Positions 26,951-36,797 of a stretch of DNA of 64,000 nucleotides are shown here, in pieces (the stretch's first letter is position 1; each line of letters begins with the position of its first letter). The DNA lies in the NCBI RefSeq assembly GCF_900155985.1, contig NZ_FTMA01000001.1, forward strand, positions 558,001-622,000. The letters run 5' to 3'. The position numbers and the translations under genes are program-made. The notes under the pieces were generated by a model. The model saw nothing but the letters and a program-made list of their open reading frames with translations. It ran no database searches and was not told where the DNA came from. This DNA is from Maribacter ulvicola. Lineage in GTDB: Bacteria > Bacteroidota > Bacteroidia > Flavobacteriales > Flavobacteriaceae.

Positions 26951-27490
26951 ATGAGCGAATCTAGAGCTGCATTACGTTACGCAAAGGCAATATTGGATAT
27001 GGCCAAGGAAAACAATGCCTTGGATGCTGTTGAGAAAGATATGCGTTCAATCGCCGCTACTATTTCAGATAGTAAAGAACTGAAAGATGTATTGGCTAAT
27101 CCGGTGGTTTCTGGTACGATGAAAAAGAATGCCTTGCTTGAAATTTTCAAGGGTAGTCATTCAATTACAGAAGGTACTATAAATATGTTGGTAGACAACA
27201 AGCGTTTAGCAATGCTAAATGAAGTTGCCTTAAAATACATTATCCTTAATGAGCAATTAAAAGGTAAGGATGTAGCTTACGTTACAACTGCAGTACCTTT
27301 GGATGCCGCTATGGAGAAGAAAATATTAAAGAAGGTTGCTGAACTTACAGGTAATGAAGTTACCATTGAAAGTAAAGTTGACGAAAGTATTATTGGAGGT
27401 TTCATCTTAAGAGTAGGAGATTTACAGTATGATGCTAGCGTAAGCAACAAGCTTAGTAATTTAAAAAGAGAATTTTCAAATAGTCTATAA
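26951..27490 (+). CDS. atpH: F0F1 ATP synthase subunit delta
   Basis: The 179 residues match the OSCP/delta family: an N-terminal helical bundle (AALRYAKAILDMAKE) and the conserved C-terminal IIGGFILRVGDLQYDASVSNKL. It joins the peripheral stalk to F1. It is placed between atpF and atpA in the standard order. Confidence 0.96.
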   Translation: MSESRAALRYAKAILDMAKENNALDAVEKDMRSIAATISDSKELKDVLANPVVSGTMKKNALLEIFKGSHSITEGTINMLVDNKRLAMLNEVALKYIILNEQLKGKDVAYVTTAVPLDAAMEKKILKKVAELTGNEVTIESKVDESIIGGFILRVGDLQYDASVSNKLSNLKREFSNSL

Positions 27491-27550
27491 TAACTATATA
27501 AGGCTAAGAATGGATACATTCAGCGCCTAATATCTTATATCTAATTAAAA

Positions 27551-29128
27551 ATGGCAGGAGTAAAAGCCGCTGAAGTATCAGCAATTTTAAAGAAACAATT
27601 ATCTGGATTTGATGCTACCGCTACTTTAGACGAAGTAGGTACTGTATTACAAGTTGGTGATGGTATCGCAAGAATCTACGGATTAGCGAACGCGCAATAC
27701 GGAGAATTGGTTGAGTTCGAAGGCGGACTTGAAGGTATCGTTCTTAACCTTGAAGAAGACAACGTTGGGGTGGTTCTTTTAGGACCTTCTAAATCAGTTG
27801 GTGAAGGTGATACGGTTAAACGTACACAACGTATTGCTTCTGTAAAAGTTGGTGAAGGTATTGTTGGTCGTGTAGTGGATACTCTTGGTAACCCTATCGA
27901 TGGTAAAGGACCTATTTCTGGTGATACTTATGAGATGCCATTAGAGCGTAAAGCTCCTGGGGTAATCTATAGAGAGCCTGTAACTGAGCCAATGCAATCT
28001 GGTATTAAAGCAATTGATGCGATGATTCCTGTAGGTAGAGGTCAGAGAGAGCTTGTTATTGGTGACCGTCAAACTGGTAAGACTACAGTTTGTATCGATA
28101 CCATTCTAAACCAAAAAGAATTTTATGATGCTGGTGAGCCTGTTTACTGTATCTATGTTGCCATAGGTCAGAAAGCATCTACTGTTGCCGGTATCGCTCA
28201 AGTATTGGAAGATAAAGGAGCAATGGCATATACTACTATCGTAGCTGCCAACGCATCTGATCCTGCACCAATGCAAGTTTATGCACCATTTACTGGAGCA
28301 TCTATTGGAGAGTATTTCCGTGATACAGGTCGTCCTGCATTAATTATATATGATGATTTATCTAAACAAGCGGTTGCGTATCGTGAGGTGTCTCTTTTGT
28401 TAAGAAGACCACCGGGACGTGAGGCTTACCCAGGTGACGTTTTCTACCTACACTCTAGATTATTGGAGCGTGCAGCAAAAGTGATCAATGATGATGATAT
28501 CGCAAAAGAAATGAACGATTTGCCAGAGGTATTAAAACCAATGGTAAAAGGTGGTGGTTCTTTAACGGCTTTGCCAATTATTGAAACACAAGCGGGTGAC
28601 GTTTCTGCTTATATCCCTACCAACGTAATTTCTATTACTGACGGTCAGATATTCTTAGAACAAGATTTATTTAACCAAGGGGTAAGACCGGCAATTAACG
28701 TAGGTATTTCTGTATCTCGTGTTGGTGGTAACGCTCAAATTAAATCAATGAAAAAAGTTGCAGGTACATTGAAATTGGATCAAGCACAATTCCGTGAATT
28801 GGAAGCGTTTGCTAAATTCGGTTCAGATCTAGATGCCGCTACGTTGAACGTTATTGAAAAAGGACGTAGAAACGTTGAGATATTAAAGCAAGCACAGAAT
28901 GATCCTTATACTGTAGAAGACCAGGTTGCAATTATCTATGCAGGTTCTAAGAACTTGTTAAGAGATGTGCCCGTTGAGAAAGTAAAAGAATTTGAACGTG
29001 ATTACTTGGAGTTCTTGAACGCTAAGCATAGAGGTGTTCTAGATACGTTGAAGTCTGGTAAATTAACCGACGAGGTTACAGATACATTGACTTCTGTTTG
29101 TAAAGAGCTTTCAGCGAAATATAAATAA
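27551..29128 (+). CDS. atpA: F0F1 ATP synthase subunit alpha
   Basis: The 525-residue protein has the P-loop GDRQTGKT, the alpha-signature [14 protein letters not shown] and [24 protein letters not shown]. It forms the F1 hexamer with beta, whose gene is not in this operon. Codon use looks like that of a highly expressed gene. A heptad repeat plus perfect hairpin follows before atpG. Confidence 0.98.
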   Translation: MAGVKAAEVSAILKKQLSGFDATATLDEVGTVLQVGDGIARIYGLANAQYGELVEFEGGLEGIVLNLEEDNVGVVLLGPSKSVGEGDTVKRTQRIASVKVGEGIVGRVVDTLGNPIDGKGPISGDTYEMPLERKAPGVIYREPVTEPMQSGIKAIDAMIPVGRGQRELVIGDRQTGKTTVCIDTILNQKEFYDAGEPVYCIYVAIGQKASTVAGIAQVLEDKGAMAYTTIVAANASDPAPMQVYAPFTGASIGEYFRDTGRPALIIYDDLSKQAVAYREVSLLLRRPPGREAYPGDVFYLHSRLLERAAKVINDDDIAKEMNDLPEVLKPMVKGGGSLTALPIIETQAGDVSAYIPTNVISITDGQIFLEQDLFNQGVRPAINVGISVSRVGGNAQIKSMKKVAGTLKLDQAQFRELEAFAKFGSDLDAATLNVIEKGRRNVEILKQAQNDPYTVEDQVAIIYAGSKNLLRDVPVEKVKEFERDYLEFLNAKHRGVLDTLKSGKLTDEVTDTLTSVCKELSAKYK

Positions 29129-29137
29129 GTTTAAAAA

Positions 29138-29197
29138 GTACTGAGTACTGAGTAAGTAGTACAAAGTGTTAGCATTAGGTAATACTTTGTACTACTT
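29138..29197 (+). repeat. Heptad array and perfect 14-bp inverted repeat between atpA and atpG
   Basis: The units GTACTGA, GTACTGA, GTAAGTA, GTACAAA, GTGTTAG run from 29138 to 29172. The array flows into a hairpin: AAGTAGTACAAAGT (29154-29167) and ACTTTGTACTACTT (29184-29197) around 16 nt. No T-run follows. It fills most of the 86-bp spacer. Confidence 0.85.
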
Positions 29198-29214
29198 TCT
29201 AAATACCGAAAAAA

Positions 29215-30075
29215 ATGGCAAATTTAAAGGAAATACGTAATAGGATTTCATCGGTTTCATCAACGATGCAGATTACAAGTGCCATGAAAATGGTATCTGC
29301 TGCTAAATTGAAAAAGGCGCAAGATGCTATTACGGCTATGAGACCTTATGCCGATAAACTTACTGAGCTACTACAAAATTTAAGTGCTAGTTTAGAAGGT
29401 GATTCCGGAAGTGTTTATGCCGAAAATCGTGCTGTGAACAAGGTTTTAGTGGTTTCAGTTACCTCTAATAGAGGTCTTTGTGGTGCTTTTAATACCAATA
29501 TTTTAAAGCAATCAACTCATTTGGTCGAAAATGTTTACATTGGTAAGCAAGTAGATTTTGTAGCAGTTGGTAAAAAAGCTAATGATTACTTAGAGAAACG
29601 TTACAATGTTATCGCCAACTACAGTGAAGTATATGACGATTTAACCTTTGATAATGTTGCCGAGATAGCAGAAAGTTTAATGGAACTTTTTACAGAAGGT
29701 ACTTATGATCGTATAGAGGTTGTGTATAACAAGTTCAAGAATGCTGCTACACAAATTGTAATGACAGAGCAATTTTTACCAATTGTACCATTAGAAGTGG
29801 AAGAAACCGCAAGTGCAGATTATACTTTTGAACCTTCAAAAGTGGAAATCATTGAGCAGTTGATTCCTAAGTCTTTAAAAACACAATTGTATAAAGGTAT
29901 TAGAGATTCATTCGCTAGTGAGCATGGTGCTCGTATGACTGCCATGCATAAAGCAACCGATAACGCAACAGAAATGCGCGATCAATTGAAATTAACATAC
30001 AACAAAGCAAGACAAGCGGCTATTACTAACGAGATTTTAGAAATCGTTGGTGGTGCAGAAGCATTAAATAACTAA
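29215..30075 (+). CDS. atpG: F0F1 ATP synthase subunit gamma
   Basis: The 286 residues begin ANLKEIRNRISSVSSTMQITSAMKMVSAAKLKKAQ, the coiled-coil rotor start. They contain SNRGLCGAFN and end NEILEIVGGAEALNN, the conserved C-terminal helix. It is the rotating shaft between F1 and the c-ring. It is the last gene of this operon and is followed by a strong terminator; atpD and atpC must lie elsewhere, as is usual for Bacteroidota. Confidence 0.97.
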   Translation: MANLKEIRNRISSVSSTMQITSAMKMVSAAKLKKAQDAITAMRPYADKLTELLQNLSASLEGDSGSVYAENRAVNKVLVVSVTSNRGLCGAFNTNILKQSTHLVENVYIGKQVDFVAVGKKANDYLEKRYNVIANYSEVYDDLTFDNVAEIAESLMELFTEGTYDRIEVVYNKFKNAATQIVMTEQFLPIVPLEVEETASADYTFEPSKVEIIEQLIPKSLKTQLYKGIRDSFASEHGARMTAMHKATDNATEMRDQLKLTYNKARQAAITNEILEIVGGAEALNN

Positions 30076-30091
30076 TACTTTTATTGTATTT

Positions 30092-30143
30092 AATGACTTA
30101 TTTGAGCGAAGTCATTTAAAACCCCACCTAAACGTGGGGTTTT
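30092..30143 (+). terminator. Double-hairpin terminator of the atp operon
   Basis: The first stem is AATGACTT/AAGTCATT (30092-30116). The second is AAAACCCCAC/GTGGGGTTTT (30118-30143), 10 bp perfect with loop CTAAAC. Confidence 0.92.
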
Positions 30144-30193
30144 CGCTTTTATAGCTTTAAGATTACTTTTTTTACCCGACTTTTGTCTTGACC

Positions 30194-31414
30194 ATGAAAT
30201 CCAAAAAAACCGCCTTACTTTTTATTTTCATTACCATCTTAGTTGATGTAATAGGTATTGGTATTATCCTTCCTATTATTCCTGATTTGATTATGGAATT
30301 AACGGGTGAGGGTAATCACATGGCCATTATATACGGAATGTGGCTAACGACCGCTTTTGCGGGTATGCAGTTTTTGTTTTCACCGGTGCTAGGGGAAATA
30401 TCCGATAGATTTGGAAGAAGGCCTATATTACTTTTGGCCCTTTTAGGTTTAAGTATAGATTATTTGATCCATGCGTGGGCACCAACAATCACCTGGTTGT
30501 TTTTAGGGCGTTTTTTAGCAGGAATTACAGGAGCTAGTTTTACCGTGGCATCAGCCTATATTGCAGATGTAAGCACCAAAGAAAATAAGGCAAAGAACTT
30601 TGGCTTAATAGGTGCCGCATTCGGAATCGGATTTATTATCGGTCCCGGAATTGGTGGTTTTTTCGGTGAGATAGATATTCGACTACCATTTTATATTGCC
30701 GCAGGCTTAACATTTGCCAATTTCCTTTTTGGGTATTTCTTTGTTCCGGAATCCTTGACTCCAGAGAATAGAAGACAAATCAGTTTTAAAAAAATAATTC
30801 CCGGAGTTTCCTTGTTTGCATTAAGAAACTATAAAGGCATTCTGTTATTAATATCTGCGTTTTTCTTGGCTAATCTTGCCGGTCAGGCGCTTCCGTCCAC
30901 TTGGTCGTATTATGGTATAGAACGTTATGATTGGAATCCTAGGCAAATAGGATTATCGCTAATGGTGGTAGGCTTGTTAGTGGCAATAGTACAAGGATTT
31001 TTGGTGGGTAAACTCGTTACTAAATTTGGTAAACGTAAAGTCATTATCTACGGATTTCTCTTATGGACGGTTGGTATGTTTTTATTTTCATTCGCTAAAG
31101 AACCTTGGATGCTGTATGCATTCTTAATTCCGTATGCATTAGGTGGAATTGCCGGTCCTACGGTGCAAGGTGTAATTTCTAATCAGGTGTCTGAAAAGGA
31201 GCAGGGAATTTTACAAGGTTCCATTACTGGATTGGTTAGTATCACGGCAATTTTAGGTCAGTTTATCTTTGCGCCCGTATTTTACTATTTTATCCGCCCT
31301 GGGGCATCTATTTACTTTCCCGGCGCACCATATGCCTTAGCGGCTATATTACTTTTAGCGGCTTTTATTTTAGCATCCACAGCTATAAAAAGAATGGATG
31401 TAGAGCCAGAATAA
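30194..31414 (+). CDS. TCR/Tet family MFS transporter
   Basis: The ATG at 30194 gives 406 residues; a TTG two codons earlier is possible. Twelve membrane helices are visible. The MFS loop motif GEISDRFGRRPILL lies between helices 2 and 3, and motif C-like glycines occur in GAAFGIGFIIGPGIGGFFGE. It resembles the TetA-like H+ antiporters, so drug or metabolite efflux is likely, but the substrate is not predictable and resistance should not be assumed. It is monocistronic by spacing: a terminator precedes it and 74 bp separate it from the hydrolase gene. Confidence 0.9.
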   Translation: MKSKKTALLFIFITILVDVIGIGIILPIIPDLIMELTGEGNHMAIIYGMWLTTAFAGMQFLFSPVLGEISDRFGRRPILLLALLGLSIDYLIHAWAPTITWLFLGRFLAGITGASFTVASAYIADVSTKENKAKNFGLIGAAFGIGFIIGPGIGGFFGEIDIRLPFYIAAGLTFANFLFGYFFVPESLTPENRRQISFKKIIPGVSLFALRNYKGILLLISAFFLANLAGQALPSTWSYYGIERYDWNPRQIGLSLMVVGLLVAIVQGFLVGKLVTKFGKRKVIIYGFLLWTVGMFLFSFAKEPWMLYAFLIPYALGGIAGPTVQGVISNQVSEKEQGILQGSITGLVSITAILGQFIFAPVFYYFIRPGASIYFPGAPYALAAILLLAAFILASTAIKRMDVEPE

Positions 31415-31488
31415 AATCTTTTTTCAATTTAGGATGTAACATTTTTTAGTTTTTGAATCTAAAGGGCAAACAAACAAAAACTCTTACG

Positions 31489-32331
31489 ATGAAAACAATT
31501 AAAAAATTACTATTCGGATTACTTATTTTTTCAGCACTTTCAACAACGGCACAAGGCAAACCTTTTAAGGTAAAAGTTATTGGCGACGGAGATCCAATTC
31601 TTCTTTTTCCAGGATTTGCATGCACCGGTGATGTTTGGGAAGCTACAGTAGAAACGCTATCAAAAGAATATGAATGTCATGTATTTACTTTTGCGGGTTT
31701 CGGTGATGTTCCTGCCATTGAAAAACCATGGTTGCCAAAAATAAATGAAGGGGTTGTGGAATATATAATAGAAAATGAATTAAAAAATCCTTTTTTGTTA
31801 GGTCATAGTCTAGGTGGTGCATTGGCGCTTTGGTTGGCAACGGAAAGTAATATCTTTAAAGAGCTGATTATTGTAGATGCCTTACCTTCAACAGGTGCAT
31901 TGATGATCCCTAGTTATAAAAGTGAATATATGGTCTATGACTCGCCTTATAATAAACAAGTTTTGGCAATGAATGCAAATGATTTTGAAACTATGGCTGC
32001 TCAAATGACTAGTGGTATGACCAAAGAAAAATCGAATCAAGAAAAAATTAAAGATTGGATGATTCAGGCAGATAGAGAAACCTATGTATATGGGTATACC
32101 GATTTATTAAAGCTAGATTTACGTGAAGATTTAGCTAAGATACAAACACCGGTTACTATTCTCGCGGCAACTGAACCCTATGGATTAGACATGGCAAAAT
32201 CTACCTATGACCTACAATATAAAGCACTTGAAGAATACACCATTGAATTTGCTAATGGCTCTTCTCATTTCATCATGTTTGATCAACCACAGTGGTTTAT
32301 GGAGAATCTTAAAAATGCGTTGAACGACTAA
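31489..32331 (+). CDS. Alpha/beta-fold hydrolase with signal peptide
   Basis: The ATG at 31489 gives 280 residues with a signal peptide ending STTAQ; the TTG at 31453 would put 12 polar residues before it and is less likely. The nucleophile elbow is GHSLGG with Ser107, and a late His in SSHFIMFDQP completes the expected triad. Export to the periplasm or outer membrane is inferred. It overlaps the next gene, an ECF sigma factor, at TAATG, so the three genes 31489-33378 form one operon. The substrate is unknown. Confidence 0.88.
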   Translation: MKTIKKLLFGLLIFSALSTTAQGKPFKVKVIGDGDPILLFPGFACTGDVWEATVETLSKEYECHVFTFAGFGDVPAIEKPWLPKINEGVVEYIIENELKNPFLLGHSLGGALALWLATESNIFKELIIVDALPSTGALMIPSYKSEYMVYDSPYNKQVLAMNANDFETMAAQMTSGMTKEKSNQEKIKDWMIQADRETYVYGYTDLLKLDLREDLAKIQTPVTILAATEPYGLDMAKSTYDLQYKALEEYTIEFANGSSHFIMFDQPQWFMENLKNALND

Positions 32332-32825
32332 TGGGTTCCAAAGAAATCACCTATCAGAAAATCTACGAAGATAACTACCCAAAAGTAATGCGACTCTGTA
32401 TGGGGTATGCTGCGGGTAACGAGGCTCTTGCTAAAGATCTGGTGCAGGAAACCTTTATAAAAATTTGGCAGAATTTAGATGGTTTTAGAAATGAAAGCGG
32501 AATAGGGACCTGGATCTATCGTATTTGTGTGAATACTTGCCTGGCAGAAATAAGACGGGAACATAAAAAAGACAGAAATCTTCAGATTGATAGTCTGCAG
32601 GTAAGTGATAACGGTGAAAACTCTGTTAAAAAAGAGGAGATGTTGGTGCAACTGTATGCATGTATTAAAAAGTTAAGCAGCACTAATAAAGCAATTATAG
32701 TATTGGAATTGGAAGGATTGCCCCAACTAGAGATTTCACAAATAATCGGGATAAAACATGAAGCTGTTAGAACTAGAATTCATAGAATAAAACAACAACT
32801 GACAAAATGTGTAAACCATGAATAA
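32331..32825 (+). CDS. ECF-type sigma-70 factor
   Basis: The protein has 164 residues. Sigma2 includes AKDLVQETFIKIWQNL and GTWIYRICVNTCLAEIRR; sigma4 has LPQLEISQIIGIKHEAVRTRIHRIKQQL. Its ATG shares one base with the hydrolase stop and its own stop overlaps the next ATG (ATGA), giving tight coupling. The next gene encodes a membrane protein that probably acts as its regulator. The target genes and signal are unknown; control of its own operon is a fair guess. Confidence 0.93.
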   Translation: MGSKEITYQKIYEDNYPKVMRLCMGYAAGNEALAKDLVQETFIKIWQNLDGFRNESGIGTWIYRICVNTCLAEIRREHKKDRNLQIDSLQVSDNGENSVKKEEMLVQLYACIKKLSSTNKAIIVLELEGLPQLEISQIIGIKHEAVRTRIHRIKQQLTKCVNHE

Positions 32826-33378
32826 TTTTGAAGATTTACAAAATAATTGGCAGAACCAATTTGGAGTATCTGCAACAGAAGACGGATTTCAATCGCTTTT
32901 AAAAAGTGTAAAATCCATAGAGAACAAACAGAAAAGCGGGAATATAGTTTTAACGATCACTATTTTACTATTGGTTTCTTTTCTAATCTATGTTTCAGGA
33001 TATACGAGTACTACATTTATACTTGGTATTGGCTTAATGATCGGTAGTTTAGTGGTTAGAATTGTGATTGAATTATTTAGTTTAAGAAAACTGCGTAGCA
33101 TTAACTTTAGTAAGGATGTAAATACTTTTAAAGCAGATTTAACCACCTATTATTTCTTAAGAAAATATACGCATTATGTAGTTACACCGTTGGCTGTTAT
33201 AGTTTATACTGTTGGGTTTATAATTTTATTGCCATTGTTTAAGGCTAGTTTATCTGACGGTTTTTATAGCTATATTTTATGCTCATCGGTAGTGTTGTTA
33301 ATGGTGTTCTCTGTGTTTTTGTACAAACAGGTAAAGAATGAGCTCTTTAAGTTGAAGCAATTACAAATGAAAGACTAA
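32818..33378 (+). CDS. Membrane protein, probable partner of the ECF sigma factor
   Basis: The 186 residues start with a soluble ~38-residue segment (NNFEDLQNNWQNQFGV), then two helix pairs (about residues 41-75 and 118-165) and a Lys-rich end. The soluble N-terminus, four helices and overlapping position downstream of a sigma gene suggest an anti-sigma or regulator, but it has no zinc-binding ASD motif. I do not recognise a characterised family. The small ORF at 32847 in another frame is a shadow. Confidence 0.75.
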   Translation: MNNFEDLQNNWQNQFGVSATEDGFQSLLKSVKSIENKQKSGNIVLTITILLLVSFLIYVSGYTSTTFILGIGLMIGSLVVRIVIELFSLRKLRSINFSKDVNTFKADLTTYYFLRKYTHYVVTPLAVIVYTVGFIILLPLFKASLSDGFYSYILCSSVVLLMVFSVFLYKQVKNELFKLKQLQMKD

Positions 33379-33459
33379 AGATAATATTTGTGATCACGAT
33401 GTTAAATGAGCTATTAAACCCATATTACTTATTATCTTTATAAGAATAATAGGGGTCTA

Positions 33460-33900
33460 ATGAAATATGTATTTACTTGCTTTTTAATTTTTTCTCTTTG
33501 TTTATATAGTTGTAGTTCGCAGAAAAAATTACAAGTAGAAACTCCGTTTAAGATAGGTAAGGCTACTTGTCAACAATATACAAGCGGTAGAGAAGAAAGT
33601 GGCTCTGGTACCGAGTTGCGAATTCCAGTGTTACTACTGGAAAATTCTGGGGTAGAATTAAATGAAGTTTATTTTCGTGGTAAGCAGGTAAAAGCAATAG
33701 TAAATACAGTAGATAATCAAAAAATGATCGTGGTTAGAATATCTAAGGGAATAGCAAAATCATCTGAAAATTTAGATTTAGAATTGAATACAGACGAAGC
33801 GATCATAAGTTATAATGAAAATGGAAGAATAAAATATGCCAAAGTAAATGATATAAAACAAAAGCAGCCATTAATTTATAAAGGCGCTCCCAAAAACTAA
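33460..33900 (+). CDS. Hypothetical lipoprotein
   Basis: This 146-residue protein has a signal ending SLCLYSC and then SSQKKLQ, so it is a lipoprotein. The remainder has short beta-like stretches (RIPVLLLENSGVELNEVYFRGKQVKAIV) and conserved-looking Lys/Asn-rich ends. Related proteins occur widely in Flavobacteriaceae without known role. It stands alone, 81 bp after the membrane protein gene and 51 bp before the flippase gene. A weak TATCTTTA element lies shortly upstream. Confidence 0.75.
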   Translation: MKYVFTCFLIFSLCLYSCSSQKKLQVETPFKIGKATCQQYTSGREESGSGTELRIPVLLLENSGVELNEVYFRGKQVKAIVNTVDNQKMIVVRISKGIAKSSENLDLELNTDEAIISYNENGRIKYAKVNDIKQKQPLIYKGAPKN

Positions 33901-33951
33901 ATTTGTACCTAGGCTTTTAATAGGTACTTTTATCACCTGAATGTATAGTGC

Positions 33952-35409
33952 TTGAATCCACTCAAAAAACTTTTTAAACAAACGGCAATTTATGGCTTGG
34001 CAACTGTCTTGCCAAGGATGCTTAACGTCATATTAGTACCTATCTATACAGGTGTTATGTTGCCGGGCTCCTACGGGCAAGTGGTGGTGATTTATGCCTA
34101 TTTTGCTATTTTCAATATCTTTCTGGCCTATGGCATGGAAACCGCTTTTTTTAGATTTTATAAGGATTCTGAAAATAAGAAAAAAGTTGTTTCTACCTCT
34201 TTATTGTCCATATTAGGCTCCACAATGCTATTTATGATCATTGGAGTTCTATTTAAGTCGCCACTATCTAGTTTTCTAGAAATATCCATTGAATATATTG
34301 GCTATGTCTTTTGGATTTTGGCTCTAGATGCGCTGGTTATAATTCCTTTTGCCTGGTTAAGGGCCAATGAAAGACCTATGCGTTTTGCCATAATTAAATT
34401 GATCAATGTGGTATTGAACTTAGGGCTTAATTCTTTCTTTCTTCTTATGCTGCCAAAATTGGCCTTAGATAGTGATGGTTTCTTTGCAAACATCTATAAA
34501 CCAGATTATGAGATTTTATACATCTTAATTTCCAACCTAGTTTCTAGTGCCGTTACCCTTTTGCTAATGTTAAGGGTTTATCTTAGAAGACCTTATGTCT
34601 TTGATGTGGGTATTTGGAAGCGAATGATAAAATATGCCATGCCGGTAATGATTGCGGGTATTGCATTTACCGTAAATGAAGTGTTGGATAAAATTTTGCT
34701 CGAAAAAATTTTACCCGTTGAAATAGCAAGTGAAGAAGTTGGTAAGTACGGGGCTTGTGTTAAGTTGGCTGTGTTCATGACCTTATTTATTACTGCGTTT
34801 AGAATGGGTATTGAACCTTTCTTTTTCAGCCATTCAGACACAAAGCATCCGCAGAAAGCCTATGCGCAAATAACAAATTACTTTGTAGTCCTAGGCAGTA
34901 TTATTCTACTAGCTGTGGTTGTTTTTTCTGATGTGCTCAAAGTTCTTTTTGTTCGTGATGAAGCGTATTGGGAAGCGATGCCAGTGGTTCCCATAATTTT
35001 GTTGGCAGCTTTCTTTTTAGGTATTTATCACAATCTCTCTGTTTGGTACAAGGTTACGGACCGAACAAAATTTGGAGCATATATTTCTATGATCGGTGCC
35101 GTGCTGACCATAATCGTTAATCTAATTTTCATTCCGTATTTTGGGTACATGGCATCTGCGGTTGCTACATTGATGGCTTACGGTACCATGATGATGCTCT
35201 CGTTTTATTTTGGAAGTATGTATTATCCCGTTCCCTATAACTTTAGAAAAATTATCTTTTATTTAGGAATATCCATCTTGTTTTCTATCCTTTCATTTTA
35301 CATTTTTGATCGCAACCTTTTCGTAGGAATACCATTATTAATTCTGTTCTTGGGCTTGGTGTATAAGTTGGAGTTTGAGAATCTTAAAAAACTATATTTA
35401 AACAGATGA
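33952..35409 (+). CDS. Polysaccharide/lipid-linked oligosaccharide flippase (MVF/Wzx-like)
   Basis: The protein has 485 residues with a TTG start and about 14 helices. It opens with [33 protein letters not shown], the usual Wzx/RfbX opening. It should move lipid-linked saccharide units across the inner membrane. It overlaps dut by 4 bp (ATGA), heading an envelope operon. In flavobacteria this arrangement with dut, a TPR protein, DUF4292 and an M23-type protein is familiar. Specificity is unknown. Confidence 0.88.
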   Translation: MNPLKKLFKQTAIYGLATVLPRMLNVILVPIYTGVMLPGSYGQVVVIYAYFAIFNIFLAYGMETAFFRFYKDSENKKKVVSTSLLSILGSTMLFMIIGVLFKSPLSSFLEISIEYIGYVFWILALDALVIIPFAWLRANERPMRFAIIKLINVVLNLGLNSFFLLMLPKLALDSDGFFANIYKPDYEILYILISNLVSSAVTLLLMLRVYLRRPYVFDVGIWKRMIKYAMPVMIAGIAFTVNEVLDKILLEKILPVEIASEEVGKYGACVKLAVFMTLFITAFRMGIEPFFFSHSDTKHPQKAYAQITNYFVVLGSIILLAVVVFSDVLKVLFVRDEAYWEAMPVVPIILLAAFFLGIYHNLSVWYKVTDRTKFGAYISMIGAVLTIIVNLIFIPYFGYMASAVATLMAYGTMMMLSFYFGSMYYPVPYNFRKIIFYLGISILFSILSFYIFDRNLFVGIPLLILFLGLVYKLEFENLKKLYLNR

Positions 35410-35840
35410 ACATAAAAATTATTAATATATCGGATCACGATATACCACATTATGAAACTAGCGCATCTGCCGGTATGGACTTAAGAGCTAATCTTAAAGA
35501 AGCTGTAACGTTAAAGCCTTTAGGAAGGGCTATTATACCAACTGGTCTTTTCATGGAGTTGCCAGAAGGTATTGAAGCACAGGTAAGACCAAGAAGCGGA
35601 CTTGCGGCAAAAAAAGGGGTTACCGTGCTTAACGCTCCAGGCACCATTGATGCCGATTATAGAGGCGAAGTGGGTGTTGTTTTGATCAACCTTGGTAGTG
35701 AAGATTTTGTAGTTGAAAACGGTGAACGCATAGCGCAAATGGTCATTGCCAAACATGAACGCGCCGAGTGGAATGTTGTAGATAGCTTGTCTGATACCGT
35801 AAGGGGCGAAGGCGGATTTGGTAGTACAGGTGTAAAATAG
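35406..35840 (+). CDS. dut: dUTP diphosphatase
   Basis: The 144 residues contain the five trimeric dUTPase motifs: [32 protein letters not shown] and the C-terminal arm GEGGFGSTG. It hydrolyses dUTP to dUMP and PPi, keeping uracil out of DNA and feeding thymidylate synthesis. Length and motifs are complete. It is translationally coupled to the flippase gene and sits 15 bp before the TPR gene. Confidence 0.98.
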   Translation: MNIKIINISDHDIPHYETSASAGMDLRANLKEAVTLKPLGRAIIPTGLFMELPEGIEAQVRPRSGLAAKKGVTVLNAPGTIDADYRGEVGVVLINLGSEDFVVENGERIAQMVIAKHERAEWNVVDSLSDTVRGEGGFGSTGVK

Positions 35841-35855
35841 GTTTATAAAATAGAG

Positions 35856-36788
35856 ATGAAAAAGTTGATTTTATTGGGCTTGATTTCCGGTATTTGTATG
35901 ATACCGATGTGGTCTTATGCACAAGAAAATCTAGAATTGGAGGTGGAGCAAAGTTCAGAAGTTTTTCTGGAAGAATACTCAGATACTTTCCAAGAGAATT
36001 TTTTTGAAGGCTTAAAGCAGAAGGGAATTAGAAACTATGATCGTGCTATTACATACTTTTTAGAATGTAAACGTTTACAGCCAAAAAACACGGTGGTCTC
36101 TTTTGAGCTTGCAAAATTTCACCTTTATGATAAACAACTTGTTCTTGCTCAGGAATATGCATTGGAAGCGCTTAACGGAGAACCTGAGAATTATTGGTAT
36201 GCAGAAACGTTGGTTAATGTGATCAGCGCCAAAAAATCTGATATTACAGCGGTAAAAGGACAATTGCCGTGGAACAACGTAGCGTTTAGAATGAATTTGG
36301 CGGAAATCTATTATTTAAATGCTGATTATGTAACCGCACAAGCTATGATAAAGGGTCTAAAGATCTCTAAAAAGCAAGCCTTTTTAGAAAAGAAAATCAA
36401 AGATTCTATAGCCACTCAGGAAAAGAAGTTTGTACATGTGGTAAGAGCGGTCAATGCAGCTCCTAGTAAAGATTTAAATAGCGTTGAAGCATATAAAAGT
36501 AGAATCAAAGGAATGCTCAGTTCAGAGGTAGATAATAGGGAGCTGTTGGATACGACTGCTGAAGCCATGGAAAATTTTCCGTCTCAACCGTACTTTTATT
36601 ATGCAAATGGGGTTGCTTTCAATAGGATGAAACTCTATAAAGACGCCATTGAAATTTTGGAAAGTGCCCTAGATTACCTCATTGAAGACGTTCCCTGGGA
36701 AAATTCAATTTATAAAGAATTGGCAGCCGCATACACCGCAACCAATAATACCTCTAAAGCAAATATGTACCTTAGTAAAATTAAATAA
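35856..36788 (+). CDS. Tetratricopeptide repeat protein, exported
   Basis: The 310 residues begin with a signal peptide ending WSYAQ and contain several TPR-like units, e.g. NYDRAITYFLECKRLQPKNTVVSFELAKFHL and KLYKDAIEILESALDYL. It is a probable periplasmic scaffold. It lies between dut and a DUF4292 lipoprotein gene (9-bp gap), next to an EnvC-like protein, so a role in envelope assembly is likely. The specific partner is unknown. Confidence 0.85.
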   Translation: MKKLILLGLISGICMIPMWSYAQENLELEVEQSSEVFLEEYSDTFQENFFEGLKQKGIRNYDRAITYFLECKRLQPKNTVVSFELAKFHLYDKQLVLAQEYALEALNGEPENYWYAETLVNVISAKKSDITAVKGQLPWNNVAFRMNLAEIYYLNADYVTAQAMIKGLKISKKQAFLEKKIKDSIATQEKKFVHVVRAVNAAPSKDLNSVEAYKSRIKGMLSSEVDNRELLDTTAEAMENFPSQPYFYYANGVAFNRMKLYKDAIEILESALDYLIEDVPWENSIYKELAAAYTATNNTSKANMYLSKIK

Positions 36789-36797
36789 GGATTTTAG

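Noticed and set aside
30194-31414. Tetracycline resistance gene
   Set aside because: The protein is only a TetA-like MFS member by general motifs; substrate cannot be assigned.
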